Origin: Exobasidium rhododendri
Lineage: Eukaryota; Basidiomycota; Exobasidiomycetes; Exobasidiales; Exobasidiaceae
Assembly: GCA_026210745.1 (NCBI GenBank)
Contig: CP110630.1
Span: forward strand, 3,720,001 to 3,784,000
Length of the DNA stretch: 64,000 nt
Direction of reading: 5' to 3'
Positions 31,213-43,620 of this stretch are shown one piece after another. The notes beneath the pieces were generated by a model that worked only from the letters and a program-made list of their open reading frames with translations, did no database searches and had not been told where the DNA came from. Made by a program: the position numbers and the translations under genes. How positions within the stretch are numbered: the stretch's first letter is position 1; each line of letters begins with the position of its first letter.

Positions 31213-34143
31213 ATGGGTGTCAAGTGGCTCACGGGCTTCGTCAAGGATATAGAGCGGATTGTATCTTCGCAGATCAGCTTCGATGTTGCTGTGGAGGGAG
31301 AAGACCCGAAGAGTGGGGCAGGACCTCGTCCTACCTTTGTCGTAGATGCGTGGGCTTTCCTCTATCACATCTGGCTCAACTACTTTGGAGATTCGATGAG
31401 AGGGCTAGACTACCATGCCTACCAAAGATTGATCCAAACAATTGTCCAAGCCTGGCAGACTGTTGGCATACAAACAATCTTTGTGTTCGACGGACCTTTC
31501 TTACCAGCAAAGCTGCCGAAGATTATCGAACGGAGGACAACAGTGACGGCCTCCAACTCCGTCTTTATGAAGTCTTCTTCTACTTCGCGAAGCTCTAAGC
31601 GCTTCCAGATGGAATGTGGAGTCGTGGCACCCTTGCTCTTACAGGCTCTTATTGGTGTCATCGATCATCTACACAGTGACAAAGTCGAGATGATCTTTGC
31701 ATCCACAGAAGCTGATAGTCTGGTAGCTGAAATTGCAACGGAGAAAGAGCGAGGGTATGCGATATCTCAAGACTCAGACTTCTTCATACTATGTGCAAGG
31801 GGAAAAGGATGTCCATACGTTCCCTTGGACTCCATAGAGTATCTCGTCACGATCCCTCCGGCTCAAGAACGGCCCGATGAAGCGTCTCTGCCGTCGAACG
31901 TTGAAGAAGCTGCCGACGTGGACGGATTCGAAAAAGTTGGCAAGCGGAAGAGGGGAGCGAAGAAGAGCAATGGACAATCAGTATCGCTACATCCATCCAA
32001 TTTTTCCACCCAGCAAATTCGAGCGACGCCTCCCATTGCCGGTGAGAAAGACAAGCTCAGCTCTGTCCGAATTCGCGCCCATCGTTCGCAAGATCTAGCC
32101 TCACACTTGCAGATTCCGTCCACTTTGCTTTCTTTGCTTGCTGCATTGGTGGGTAATGACTATACGACTACTCTGCAGTCGAATGTACTCTTTAAGAATC
32201 TACAGGGTCCTCAAAGGATCGGCGAAGCGGCATCTATTCTTCGTAGTGAATGGCTGAGGGTCATGAAAGGAAGTAAAGTGGGGAGTCGAGAGGGGACAAA
32301 GGTGTCGGTTCCCTTGCTCAAAGGTGCATTGAAGCTTCAAATGTCGATCAGCGATACCTTCGATGATGGGAGAAGCGACGTCATGAGCTCACCATCCTCC
32401 GCGACAGCTACACCTACTCGCAACACACCGACACCATATCACTCTTCGATAATAGCACCTTTCCAAGCACAAGATCCTGTTCGAGCCATGGTGCAGATCA
32501 TAGTAGACAGATTGGTCAATCAGCAAGCAGATGCTGGACTACCCAACGCTCGCTATATCACCACTGGAGAAAGGGAGCTCATCATAGAGTCAGTCATTGA
32601 TAGTGCGGCCACCTATTCTCTTCTGAGTCACAGCAATGCGCCGCATCTATCAAGCCCATCTGCGTTGTTCTTTGAACATGCCTCCTCGATAATGATGAGG
32701 AATGATATGCTGGATGGCGCCGCCTCGCCGGAGGCACTAGAAAGATACCGTGAAGCGTACGCGAAAGGACAGTTCAAGCCATCTCTGATCGAAGCCATGA
32801 CACAGCGACTCTTCTTATCTTCTCTATCGGCAGAGGATGCCGACGTCAAGAGTGTGCAAAGCTTGGCCGTTCGAGAATTGAGATACTGGCTGTGGGGCGT
32901 CCTGTTCGAGGTGTGGGGCATGGCGTGGGCAAGGGACGAGTGGGATGAGCCTGCAGACCTTGCCATGCACGACGACGACCTTTCCGAGGAAGAGGTAAAG
33001 ACGAAGAACTTTCTGGCCATGGACAAAGGATACAAGGAAGGCGAGAGACCGGACGACGTAATCTCTGTCGATACAGACTCAAGCAATGAGGCTGCGCCGG
33101 AAGGGGATGAAGACGATGAGGAGTTTGACGATCTCCTCTCGAGACCTGGCTCTGTGGCTGAGTTGCGAAAGGAGATGCTGAAGCCAGCTCCGGGTGTTGT
33201 TGAATACATTCGAAAGGGTCAATCCTACGTTGGGGAATTGGTGCAGATCGTTCCCTTGTTGAGCTTACTCAATGGCGATCTCTATGCTGAGGAAGAAGGG
33301 GGAAGTAGCACCAGCCTGCCTGCCTCCCTTGCCCAACTGCGTGGGCAGCATGAAGCAGCGCAGAACCGACCCGGGAATACTGCAGATTTTGAACCAGCAT
33401 CAGATCCGGTGCCTTCACCTGTCGCCCTCATGTCACTTGGGACTCGACTGGACCTGTTTCTTCACGCTCATCGTTCTTGCATCTCGATCATTCAGTCAAT
33501 ACCTCGCAAATGGTGGACGATTGCAGCAATCCTGAGGTTGTCCATCTTGCACGAAGCACAGCGACTCGGACCTGCCAAGAGGAAGCTCAATTGGAGTCGA
33601 GGCGAATTGATTGCCGCTATCCAGAGTGCCTGTCACCATTCCTATCGAGGCAGTAGTGGCAACCTCGAAAAGGAGAAAGAGATTGAAGAGTCATCGCAAG
33701 AAGCTGTTCGACAGGTCTTCCCAACCACTAGAGCAATTCACCTTGCTTCATCTGTGCAACTACTTTTGGAAACTTCTCATCTACTTGCTCAATCACTACT
33801 ATTGCCAGTCGACGAGAAGGAATGGCTAAGACCACACACGCTATATCATGGACCCACGTTTCATCTAAAGATGAGTGACGCAGGCAACGATGTGGAAATG
33901 CTGGAGAAGTCACTCAAGAAGCAGGAAAGATCAATCTTGGATGCTGTGACGTTTGAGTTGCAGAACGAACTAGGCATCGATGTGTCGGAACTGAGAAAAG
34001 AGAGAAAGGCGAAGAAAAAGGAGGCTGCGAAAGCTAAAGCGGAAGTCGGCGTCATAGAAGAGAACGGTAAGAGCTTCAATCGATCAAGGAGCCGTGCTCA
34101 ACAAGCCACCAGAAACAATTTTGCTTTACTTGGAGAGGATTGA
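31213..34143 (+). CDS. Asteroid-like XPG/PIN-domain protein
   Basis: Single exon, 976 residues; the open frame extends upstream, but this ATG is followed by the family start MGVKWLTGFVKDIE. Asteroid proteins are distant relatives of FEN1/XPG nucleases. The N-region has PTFVVDAWAFLYHIW (Asp near residue 41) and VGIQTIFVFDGPF. The internal XPG region has MIFASTEADSLVAEIA and YAISQDSDFFILCARG, so several acidic positions of the FEN1-type active site appear to be present. The Asteroid domain then covers roughly 300-600 (LASHLQIPSTLLSLLAALVG followed by NDYTTTL). An acidic insert (EGDEDDEEFDD) sits near 635 and a Lys-rich coiled end near 920-950. Function in fungi is poorly defined; nuclease activity is only inferred. 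Confidence 0.85.
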   Translation: MGVKWLTGFVKDIERIVSSQISFDVAVEGEDPKSGAGPRPTFVVDAWAFLYHIWLNYFGDSMRGLDYHAYQRLIQTIVQAWQTVGIQTIFVFDGPFLPAKLPKIIERRTTVTASNSVFMKSSSTSRSSKRFQMECGVVAPLLLQALIGVIDHLHSDKVEMIFASTEADSLVAEIATEKERGYAISQDSDFFILCARGKGCPYVPLDSIEYLVTIPPAQERPDEASLPSNVEEAADVDGFEKVGKRKRGAKKSNGQSVSLHPSNFSTQQIRATPPIAGEKDKLSSVRIRAHRSQDLASHLQIPSTLLSLLAALVGNDYTTTLQSNVLFKNLQGPQRIGEAASILRSEWLRVMKGSKVGSREGTKVSVPLLKGALKLQMSISDTFDDGRSDVMSSPSSATATPTRNTPTPYHSSIIAPFQAQDPVRAMVQIIVDRLVNQQADAGLPNARYITTGERELIIESVIDSAATYSLLSHSNAPHLSSPSALFFEHASSIMMRNDMLDGAASPEALERYREAYAKGQFKPSLIEAMTQRLFLSSLSAEDADVKSVQSLAVRELRYWLWGVLFEVWGMAWARDEWDEPADLAMHDDDLSEEEVKTKNFLAMDKGYKEGERPDDVISVDTDSSNEAAPEGDEDDEEFDDLLSRPGSVAELRKEMLKPAPGVVEYIRKGQSYVGELVQIVPLLSLLNGDLYAEEEGGSSTSLPASLAQLRGQHEAAQNRPGNTADFEPASDPVPSPVALMSLGTRLDLFLHAHRSCISIIQSIPRKWWTIAAILRLSILHEAQRLGPAKRKLNWSRGELIAAIQSACHHSYRGSSGNLEKEKEIEESSQEAVRQVFPTTRAIHLASSVQLLLETSHLLAQSLLLPVDEKEWLRPHTLYHGPTFHLKMSDAGNDVEMLEKSLKKQERSILDAVTFELQNELGIDVSELRKERKAKKKEAAKAKAEVGVIEENGKSFNRSRSRAQQATRNNFALLGED

Positions 34144-34512
34144 AACTGAAGAGCTGTATCAGCTTTGTCTCCTCTATTGTGTACGATACTATACATGTCA
34201 TAACCACTCCAAAGTATTCTTCTCTATACCTGCTTGCAATGCATTTGTGATGTTGAAAGTGAGGAAGGAAGAAAGCAGTGCTCAACGTGTATCATGGTCA
34301 GGTTCTTGGCTGCTTTTCATCGCACAAAGGCAGGATATAGTAAACTTCATCTGATTCTTTGAATTGTAATGAACAGAATATGGGGGGGGAGAGACGTCGG
34401 AATAAGGGAAAAGAGGCGGAAAACCAAAGTCATGAATGTACGTTGGCAACTTGGGCCAAGACATTCCATCAGTCTTCTCTCCTACGTGAACAGAATTACA
34501 CGGCCTACAAGT
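34144..34512. other. Intergenic, 3' ends of Asteroid-like and HSP90 genes
   Basis: About 370 bases between convergent genes. No gene is seen. Confidence 0.55.
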
Positions 34513-36683
34513 TTAATCGATGCTCTCCATGGCGCTCTCGCCTGAGCTTGCTTCTGGTGCCTTTTCGTCGGCAGCAGTCGAGTCTGCAGCCACTGGTTCG
34601 TCTTCGATGCTCAGACCAAGACTGATGAGCTTGTACAGTCGACTTGCAAAGTCTTGAGGGTTCTCTAGAGTGAAGCCTCCGGTTAGAAGCGAAGTATCGT
34701 AAAGCAAGTTGACCAAGTCTTTCAGGGTTGCGTCAGTCTTGTCGGCGCTAACCTTTCGAAGCATCTCCTTGACGATGGAGTTGGCTGGGTTGATTTCAAG
34801 CGTCTTCTTGGAGGCCATGTATGAGCTCATGCTACTGTCTCTCAGTGCTTGAGCCTTCATGATTCTCTCCAAATTGGCCGACCAAGAGTATTGGCCAGTG
34901 ACAATGACACAGGGTGATCCAACGATTCGGTTAGAGACAACCACCTTCTCCACTCGTTCACCGAGAATCTCCTTCATTGATTTGCAAAGCTCTTCGTAGT
35001 TCTTTGATTCTTCTTCTCGAGCTGCCTTTTCTTCGTCAGTCTCTTCCAACTCCAATCCTTCCTTGGAGACGCACACCAATTTCTTTCCCTTGAAGTCCTT
35101 GAGTGCTTGACAGGCGTACTCGTCAATGGGATCGACCATCAACAAGACCTCGTAATTCTTCTTCTTGAGTTGTTCCAAGAAGGGTGAGTCTTTGACGGAT
35201 GCCATGCTCTCACCGGTCAAGTAGTAGATGTTCTTCTGCACCTCGGGCATTCGAGTAACGTAGTCGTCCAGGCTAGTCAATTCGTCGCCACTCTTGGTCG
35301 ATGGGAATCGCAAGAACTCAGAAAGCTTGACTCGGTTGGCTGTGTCTTCGTGAATGCCTAGCTTGAGGTTCTTTCCAAAGGCTTCCCAGAACTTGGTGTA
35401 GTTCTCCTTGTCTTCAGCAATCTCGCTGATCATGTCCAACGATCGCTTCACGACGTTTTTCCGAATGACCTTGAGAATCTTGTTCTGTTGAAGAGTTTCT
35501 CTCGAAATGTTCAGTGGCAAGTCTTCAGAGTCAACGACACCCTTGATGAAGTTGAGGTATTCGGGGATAATGTCTTCGGCGTCGTCAGTGATGAAAACTC
35601 TTCGGACGTACAACTTGATGCTGCTGCGCTTCTTCTTGCTCTCAAACAGGTCAAATGGTGCTCGCTTGGGAACGTAGAGCAGTGCCTTGAACTCCAATTG
35701 GCCTTCTACGCTGAAATGCTTGACAGCCATGTGGTCTTCCCAATCGTTGGTCAAGCTCTTGTAGAAGCTGGCGTACTCTTCGTTGGTGATGTTTTTTGGG
35801 TCTCTGGTCCAGATGGGCTTGGTCTTGTTCAACTCTTCGTTGTTCGTCTCCATCGACTTGACCTTTTTCTTCTCCTTCTTCTTGTCCTCTTCATCCTCGA
35901 CTTCTTCCAACTTGCTGTCTCCCTCGGTGGCTTCGTCTTCCTCAACCTCCTTTTCGACTTCCTTGGTGGTGACAAGTTGAATGGGGTAGGAGATGAATTC
36001 AGAGTGCTTCTTGACAATTTCCTTGATTCTCTTTTCTTCAAGGTAATCAGTTTGATCTTCCTTCATGTAAAGACGCAGTTCAGTACCTCGTCCTAAAGGT
36101 GGGTTGACCGTGTCAGGTGTAATGGTAAAAGTACCACCGGCAGCAGACTCCCAAATGTATTGCTCGTCATCGTTGTGCTTGGTGATAAGTTGCACTCGGT
36201 CAGCAACCAAGTAAGCAGAGTAGAAACCGACACCGAATTGGCCAATCATGCTAATGTCGGCACCGGAAGAGAGAGCTTCCATGAATGCCTTTGTTCCAGA
36301 CTTGGCAATAGTACCAATGTTGTTGACCAAGTCAGCCTTGGTCATTCCGATACCAGTGTCCCGAATGGAGAGCACGTTGTTCTCCTTGTCTGGTGTAATT
36401 CGAATGTACAAGTCCTTTTCAGTCTCCAAGATGGATGGGTCAGTCAAGGCACCGTATCGGACCTTGTCGAGAGCATCAGAAGCATTTGAAATCAGTTCTC
36501 GCAAGAAGATCTCCTTGTTGCTGTAGAATGTGTTGATGATCAAGTCTAGCAATTGACTGATATCGGCGGCCTGAAGTAGAGAAGGGCGAGGGGCAGATAT
36601 TTCGAAGTCAGCACTGGCTGCTTCCTCATTGCTTTGTCTGTACTACTCACAAAGCCGAAAGTCTCTCCACCAGCTGCAGACAT
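34513..36683 (-). CDS. HSP90: HSP90: cytosolic heat shock protein 90
   Basis: Exons (minus) 36683-36651 (11 codons) and 36570-34513, 696 residues. It is the ATP-dependent cytosolic chaperone of kinases and receptors. The N-domain has the classical [40 protein letters not shown] and [18 protein letters not shown] Glu/Lys-rich charged linker (about 215-250) follows, then [19 protein letters not shown] and [20 protein letters not shown]. No ER signal or transit peptide is present. The final residues read SAMESID instead of the usual MEEVD that docks TPR co-chaperones (see findings). The first exon encodes [11 protein letters not shown] only, an arrangement often seen in fungal HSP90 genes. A heat-shock element lies about 220-240 bases upstream. 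Confidence 0.97.
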
Positions 36684-37521
36684 TGTTGTAGCAATGGACT
36701 CGAGGGTGGGTAGTGGTGATAAAAGATGTGAAATGCTAGGCGGCAAAGGTGATCCTTGTGATGTAGGATATGCTGCTTTTGCTGCGACGTTGTGGTCACT
36801 AGTAGAAATCTTTCTCTGTTTGGTTCCGTGTCTTTACTAGAATTCTCGACAACCTTTATTCCTTCTTACGCCCTGGATGTTCCTTTCTCTTCTCTCCCTC
36901 ACGAAGGCAGTAGAAGCTTCCACTCGTTGCGACACTTTTCTACCATCGATCACGTGCAGAGAGGGCTAGTGGAGGAAAGGCGCGCGACCACCACTATAAG
37001 GGAACTGAACTGAATTGGGCAGGTCAGATTGAAATAAGGTGCAATACAAAATGGGACGTGTGATGTGATCTTTCGCGGTGCACGGTGTGGCAGCCTTGAA
37101 AAGTGGGCGACGGTGACAAAAGTGTATCAAATTTGACGCGGCATTACAAACGAGTGTGATGGTGGAAGAGACATTAAGTCAATCTGTCCAGTTCGGCAAG
37201 GGATGAAAGAAGATTGGGAGTGAAGATGTGTATGTGCTAGTCAAACAATGTGAAGCCACGATTAAAGAAGAAAAGTGAGTTGTAACAAGTAGAACGTCCG
37301 TGTAAATGCCAGAGAGAAGGAAGGGGGGGAGAAGGGAGAGAGGGAGATTGACAGAAGCGAGTATGATCGAAAGAGAGCCCCTTCTTGAAGGCCTTGTCTC
37401 GAGGATGAGTTCGTTGGTGAAAGGGGGAAGTTTTAGTATAGGAAGGGAATGCTCAACGGCTCGACTCGAAGAAGCTGCGAACAAAGATACTTTAGTGCTC
37501 GAATGCTGGAAGGGGAGGAAA
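36684..37521. other. Intergenic, HSP90 promoter and 3' flank of the AGC kinase
   Basis: About 840 bases. The half nearest HSP90 contains the heat-shock element annotated separately and several TTC/GAA triplets. A 100-codon minus-strand open frame near 37179-37484 has no family signal. It could be kinase 3' untranslated sequence. Confidence 0.5.
36902..36921. promoter_or_regulatory. Gap-type heat-shock element upstream of HSP90
   Basis: CGAAG-GCAGT-AGAAG-CTTCC: pentamers nGAAn, a five-base gap, nGAAn, nTTCn in exact five-base register. This is the gap arrangement recognised by fungal HSF1. It is 219-238 bases upstream of the HSP90 ATG. A second, weaker group of GAA triplets spaced five bases apart (minus strand) lies near 36879-36893. 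Confidence 0.6.
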
Positions 37522-40512
37522 CTAGAGCACCCACCTTGTAAATCGCTTCGTCTTCTTCAAGCGCTGTTTATTTCGCTCTTGCGATGCAATGTCTTCGGAG
37601 CTATCGAGACTAGGTGAGGCAGCTTTCTTCCCTCTCTGCGAAGTAGGCGTGTCCTCTCCCGACGTGAGTACAGGAGTCAGACGGAAGGAAGGGAGAGGGC
37701 TGAGACCTCCTAGTCTTGTCTTCTTCTCCGAATTGTCTTGGCTATCTTCTTCAGACACTCGATTGTCATTGTTGCCACTGCTTTCGTTCTCGTTTCTACT
37801 TCCGCTCCGATTTCCCAACGAGACTGCACTGCCATTGCCACGCTGCTCATTGGTTCGCAGATCACGTCTGGAATTACGATTCTTTCTGGTTAGTCGATTG
37901 AAGGGCTTGTTCATGGTTCCGGAGCTATAGCTTGGAGACGTTGGGACGCGGTTTGTGTCTTGTCTTCGAATCAATCTGTATGTATCTACCACTCCTCTTG
38001 AGAACAAGTTCTGACCTTTGCCTCCGTTTGTCTCAGATTGAACGACTTCTCCCGCACTAGGGGCGTCGACCATATCCCAGTCTTCGTCTCCCTCTTCCTC
38101 CTTCTCCGCAATGATACCATGGAGAGGAAGGCCAGAGATGGCTGATGTTCCGGTGGCTCGAGCTTTTGAAAGCGCGCTGTGAAAGTGAAATATTCCACCA
38201 TCTCCAGGGGTGTCAATTGTGTTGCTCGAGGTGGGACGAGTCGAAGTCGATACCATAGACGGGCTGGACATAAGCTCGTCATTGGCTGCTTCTCTCTCCA
38301 GCTGGTCTAGAGCGACCACTGCTGCCATTGCTGCTGAGTCGTCGTCTTCGTTCTCTTCCGTGGCACTCCTTGTCGCTGCGACAGGAGTAGAAGTCAAAGC
38401 TGCCCTGTGTACCGATGGTACGGCAGAAGCGGACGATGCCGTTCCTGTTCCAAGTTGCAGGGCTTCATCTACAACAACAACACCCTTCTGATCATCCTCA
38501 CCAGCACTAAACGAAAAAATGGAAGACTTTACCGACTCGGAATCTTTCCTTCCTCTGAACGAGTAGCCATCGAACAGGCTCTTATTGTCGCCTGTCTCTT
38601 TGACCTGCCCTGCGTCACCACTGCCAAAGGGCACTCCTGGCCCCTTTGCATCTGCTGCATTCTGCGCCTTGCTGTTCGCACTGATTGCCGTCATGTCTGC
38701 ATCTGCGTCATCCACGTCCGGCAGAGCGTCTTCTGCTCCATTCACGACGGGTTGCATGTCCAGGAAAGCTTCATCAAAGTTTTGAGTGTCCGTTTCGTCC
38801 AACGGATTGATGGGAGGGATGTAGGGAGGAATGTATCGCTTGTGGTATACGTGTGCCCATTCAATCATGGAAAAGTATGGGTGCTTCTTAATCCTTGGCT
38901 CCTTCATGCGGAGCATTGGATTGCGTTGTAGTAGACCCCTCAGGATGCTCTTTGTATCTTGATCCAGTACTCGATCGTCGGGAAAGACGAGCTCATCATG
39001 TAACACACGGACGTACATGTCTGCATGAGTGTCGGCCCAGAAAGGTGTGATCCCGGTCAACATCTCATAGAGCATCGTGCCGAAACTCCACCAATCCACT
39101 TCATACGAGTAGGCAGCTCCTTGAATGACTTCTGGGGCAAGATACTCTGCCGTACCACAGAACGTCGTCGTCATGTCCCTTTCATCCGTCCATCTACTTC
39201 GACCTGCCTTTGTGCTCTGAGTATCACCAAAGCCAGAGCTATCCCTCGATGTGCTGCCGCCGCTACGATTATCTTCGGAAGTGGATTGATCGTGGTGTGG
39301 CGATTGATTCTTCGTCTCTTTACTTGATTGCGATCGAGATGGAGATTCAGGTGGTGGCGTCGAGCTGCTTCTACTCTGCTCACCATCTCGAACGGGGAAC
39401 TCCTTCGAGAGACCGAAATCAGAGAGTACAATGTGACCATCCGAGCCAATCAAGACATTTTCGGGCTTCAAATCACTGGATAGCGCAGAACAATGGGAGG
39501 CGAGGGCGTGTGAATGGGGGATGACACTATTTTTACCATTTCTATTCATCATCGTTACTCACCGGTAGATGACACCTGCCTGATGCAGACCCTCGACGCC
39601 CTCGACGATCTCTGCAGCGTAGAAGCGGGCACGATCGCGACCCAGTCTACCCCAGCGAGAAAGTTGCGTAGCTAGATCACCGCCGGGATGGAAGTCCATG
39701 ACGAGGTACAAATTGCTCTTGTCGTGAAAACTCCACCATAATTTCACAACGAATGGGTCCATGACTTCCTTTGCCATACGCTTCAGCACAGCTTGCTCGG
39801 TCAAAGTATGCTGAAGTTCTTGGTGAGCAAGAACGTGTCGCTTGTGAATAGACTTCATCGCAAAGAGCCCCTTTGTCGGCAAGTGTCGCACCAGTAAGAC
39901 TTTGCCAGCGCAGCCTTTCCCTAGAACTCGAATCATATCGAAGTCATTCACAGTGACCTTGTCTGCATCCTTTCGAAGATGCCTGCGATGCTTTCGTTCT
40001 CGTTTCGTAACCGCCGTCACATCTGCTTCATTGCCGCCCTGGTCCACTTCTTTCGAAGGCATCCTTTCCCGTTCCATCTCTTCAGGTATACCGGCAAAAT
40101 TCGCGCTCTTTCGCATCGATTCAAAGTTGTCTCGTTGCGCTCGATCAGTGTCGACTGATGTTGATCGAGAAGGTACGTCGGGTCGATCTGATCTCGGATA
40201 GGAGTTGCTCGTCGATTGACCGCTCATTGATCGGTCGTCATCGGTCTTAATGCTATCTTCCCCGACATCGCTCTGGCTGGTCGTGCCGCCAACATTGTTG
40301 TTTACAGGCCGCGGTAGAGGCTTGACTCGCTGTGTCAAGTCGCTTCGAACTTTTCTCACACGTCGCTCTACTGGGGCGCCGCCTGCTTCTTCGGAGCCTA
40401 CTCTCATGAATCGTCGCCATTGGAAGCCTGCGACGGTGTTGAATTTCTTCTGTGAGGCAGCCGGGGTGGTCGGTGACGATGCATATGAGGTGGGCGAGGC
40501 AACCGCAGGCAT
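37522..40512 (-). CDS. AGC-family serine/threonine kinase (Ypk/Sch9-type) with large activation-loop insert
   Basis: Exons (minus) 40512-39563 and 39475-37522, 967 residues. The catalytic domain starts near residue 185: VNDFDMIRVLGKGCAGKVLL, LFAMKSIHK, then across the splice HQAGVIYRDLKPENVLIG, DFGLSKEF (about 338) and CGTAEYLAPEVIQG (about 420-433). The AGC C-terminal extension reads YHKRYIPPYIPPINPLDETD then TQNFDEAF, so it is an AGC kinase near the Ypk/Sch9/S6K branch. About 75 Ser/Pro/Thr-rich residues separate DFG from the CGTAEYLAPE motif. The N-terminus has no C2 domain, and the C-terminal 400 residues are disordered. The last codons are uncertain: a GTGGGT donor near 37535 could replace the tail WVL by a short spliced exon. 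The exact orthologue is not resolved. Confidence 0.87.
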
Positions 40513-41834
40513 ACTGGGATGCTGGCAGGTATTTGGTCAGACCGAAAAAGGGCAGGCGATGTGCACTAGATCTGCTTGACAGGGTTTCGTCTATTCACTT
40601 CGGTACGATGTTGTCAGATGGATCTGTGTGTCTGCTTTTCGTTATCACACCCCCTGTAGTGTGACAGAAACGATCGCCAGCAAATGAGTCGAATGCTGAC
40701 AGGTCACTGGTGAGTAGTCCAGTAGATTGAAGAAGGTCACAGGTAGTATGAGTGAAGGAGGCGATGGGGTAGTGATGTCGTTAATTGTACTGTCAAATGA
40801 GCAGACTGTCGTAAGGGAGATGGAGACTTGCAGGACCGGTGATAGTTGATCGTATAAAGGGGAAGGGGGGGTAAGGGTGATTCAGAGTTACCGTAATCAG
40901 AACAAGAGGGTGGATTTCGGTGCTGGCGCACTTCAGAGAGAATGAAAGTCGGATTAGGGGGGGATTTGCGTGGTGGTCCTGAATGTCTTCGATACAAAAG
41001 GCGGGGTTATGATGTTCCCAGCCTTTGAGTGATGCCAGTGTCAAGTATCGTCACTTGTCAAAGCAGTATCAGCCCGAGACACCAGAGTCTTTGCTGCCTA
41101 GATGGGAGGTTGACAGGAGCCGACTCTTGAGGAAAGGCCGGGGAAGGAGAGTTGAGTAGGGACTTGAATTAATCGTGGTCCTTTCTCTTTTTCTGTGTGT
41201 CACTGACAATGTCTCAAAAAAGTGTGATTCTTTATAATGTCAAGGCTAATAAACATCTGCTTTTAATGGGAGTAGGAGGCGCGTCTGTGCTTGTGATTAC
41301 TATTTCCCTTTTCATACGAACCGTCTAGGTCGGAGAGACAAAAGGGTTTACCGTACACAGAATTTCTTTCTTTGATTACTTCTTTTTGACTAAAAATTGG
41401 CCGCGAGCGCATGATTCAAGCAATCCTTTTCAAGTACAGACTAAAAAGAATAGGGCTTGAGGTACTTTGACCGCCTATGATCTTCAAGGGTCATGTAGCG
41501 TCGATAACAACCTTGCGTGTATTTCGCGGTGGTGCGCCAGGCACTTCACTCATAAGTGACGATAGCAACGCTCCACGTCGTTTTGCTTTCTCGTCATAAA
41601 TAGTTGAAGGACCTCCAGACAGTGTGCGTGGGACGTGCTACTTCAATGAACGATGGAAGACCTTATTGTGACAAAAGCATCTCAGGCGAGAATGGGAAGA
41701 ATAGTATGATGAACATGGTACATGTATTTTATGATTTGGGAGAATGAGAGGCCCAAAGTGAAGCCTTCAAATACAACTTCCGTCAAATCTTGCACAGGCA
41801 TATCGACATTTTCCTTGTAGAAGGAGAAAAGAAT
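40513..41834. other. 1.3 kb intergenic region upstream of the AGC kinase
   Basis: No gene is seen. Open frames near 40737-41044 on the minus strand are short, Pro/Ser-rich and overlapping, and could be kinase leader. The part at 41160-41480 is AT-rich. It holds the kinase promoter and the RPL28 3' flank. Confidence 0.5.
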
Positions 41835-42717
<883 letters not shown>

Positions 42718-43620
42718 CTTGCTGCTGTTGTGGAGAGAAGATTAGAATCCTAGCAGCAGTGAATCTTCAAGCTGCTCTAATTCGAGATTTCCACTTTGGC
42801 CCGCCTTTCTCTCTCGCGTTCGAACAAGTTTATTGGGTCACGCCGCCGCAGCGAAAAGCCAGTCTTTGCTCGTGGATCAGGCTACGAAAGACGAAATAAA
42901 AATCGCGTGGCAGGCTCTGCATCCCTTTATCGCGTGGCCGGAGCTTTTTACTCATCTCCACCACCGAAAATCAGGAGAATATGCACGCGCGCTGAATTTT
43001 ACTTGGCAGCTTTGAGATCATCAGTTCGCAAGTTGTAGTATTAAAGTTCAAGGCTCTCTCATTCCTTCATCAGACGTCCTGACGCTCTTGGGCATCGCCA
43101 ATCAAATGACTCGGTGAGTATGGGCTCGACGTGTGTGACTTTCTTTTGCCCGCGGAGGAGGCAGTAGGGTCTAAGGTGATGAAACGTGTCTTTATATCAA
43201 TCTGTCAATCCTCTGAGCGCTCCTTAGCCGTTGCGTAGACGAAGAGATTCACACTGCAAAACGCTCTGATATCAATTGGGAGATGGGGAAAGGACGTGAG
43301 GGCGAAAAGCATCCGATAGTCAGTTTGATAGAGACCTGACCAGGAAAGCTTACTTCTCTCCTTCTCCTTGTCATCGCAGCTGATCGTCTTTATCTCATAA
43401 ATAAATGGTGAGTTTTGCTTCCCTACGAGTAGGCCAGAAGATGAGAAATTACAACAGAAACAAACAGGCGACGACACCGAAAGGTGGTGGGCCAATCATA
43501 ATGCGTTATTGTCCTGATCAAGCAACACATTCCGGTTCTGCTAGTGTGCATGCGAGAGGAAGTCGATCTGACCGTGCGTCTATTTCTTGATTGATCCCGC
43601 AGTGATAGACTTTGGCTAGG
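42718..43620. other. Divergent promoter region, RPL28 / MscS channel
   Basis: About 900 bases. Sites resembling GT donors (43113, 43408) and AG acceptors (43379, 43602) could form noncoding leader exons for the channel gene. I found no protein gene. Confidence 0.45.

Noticed and set aside
35488-36096. 202-codon plus-strand frame opposite HSP90
   Set aside because: It is hydrophobic only because it is the complement of charged HSP90 codons; the minus strand is clearly coding.
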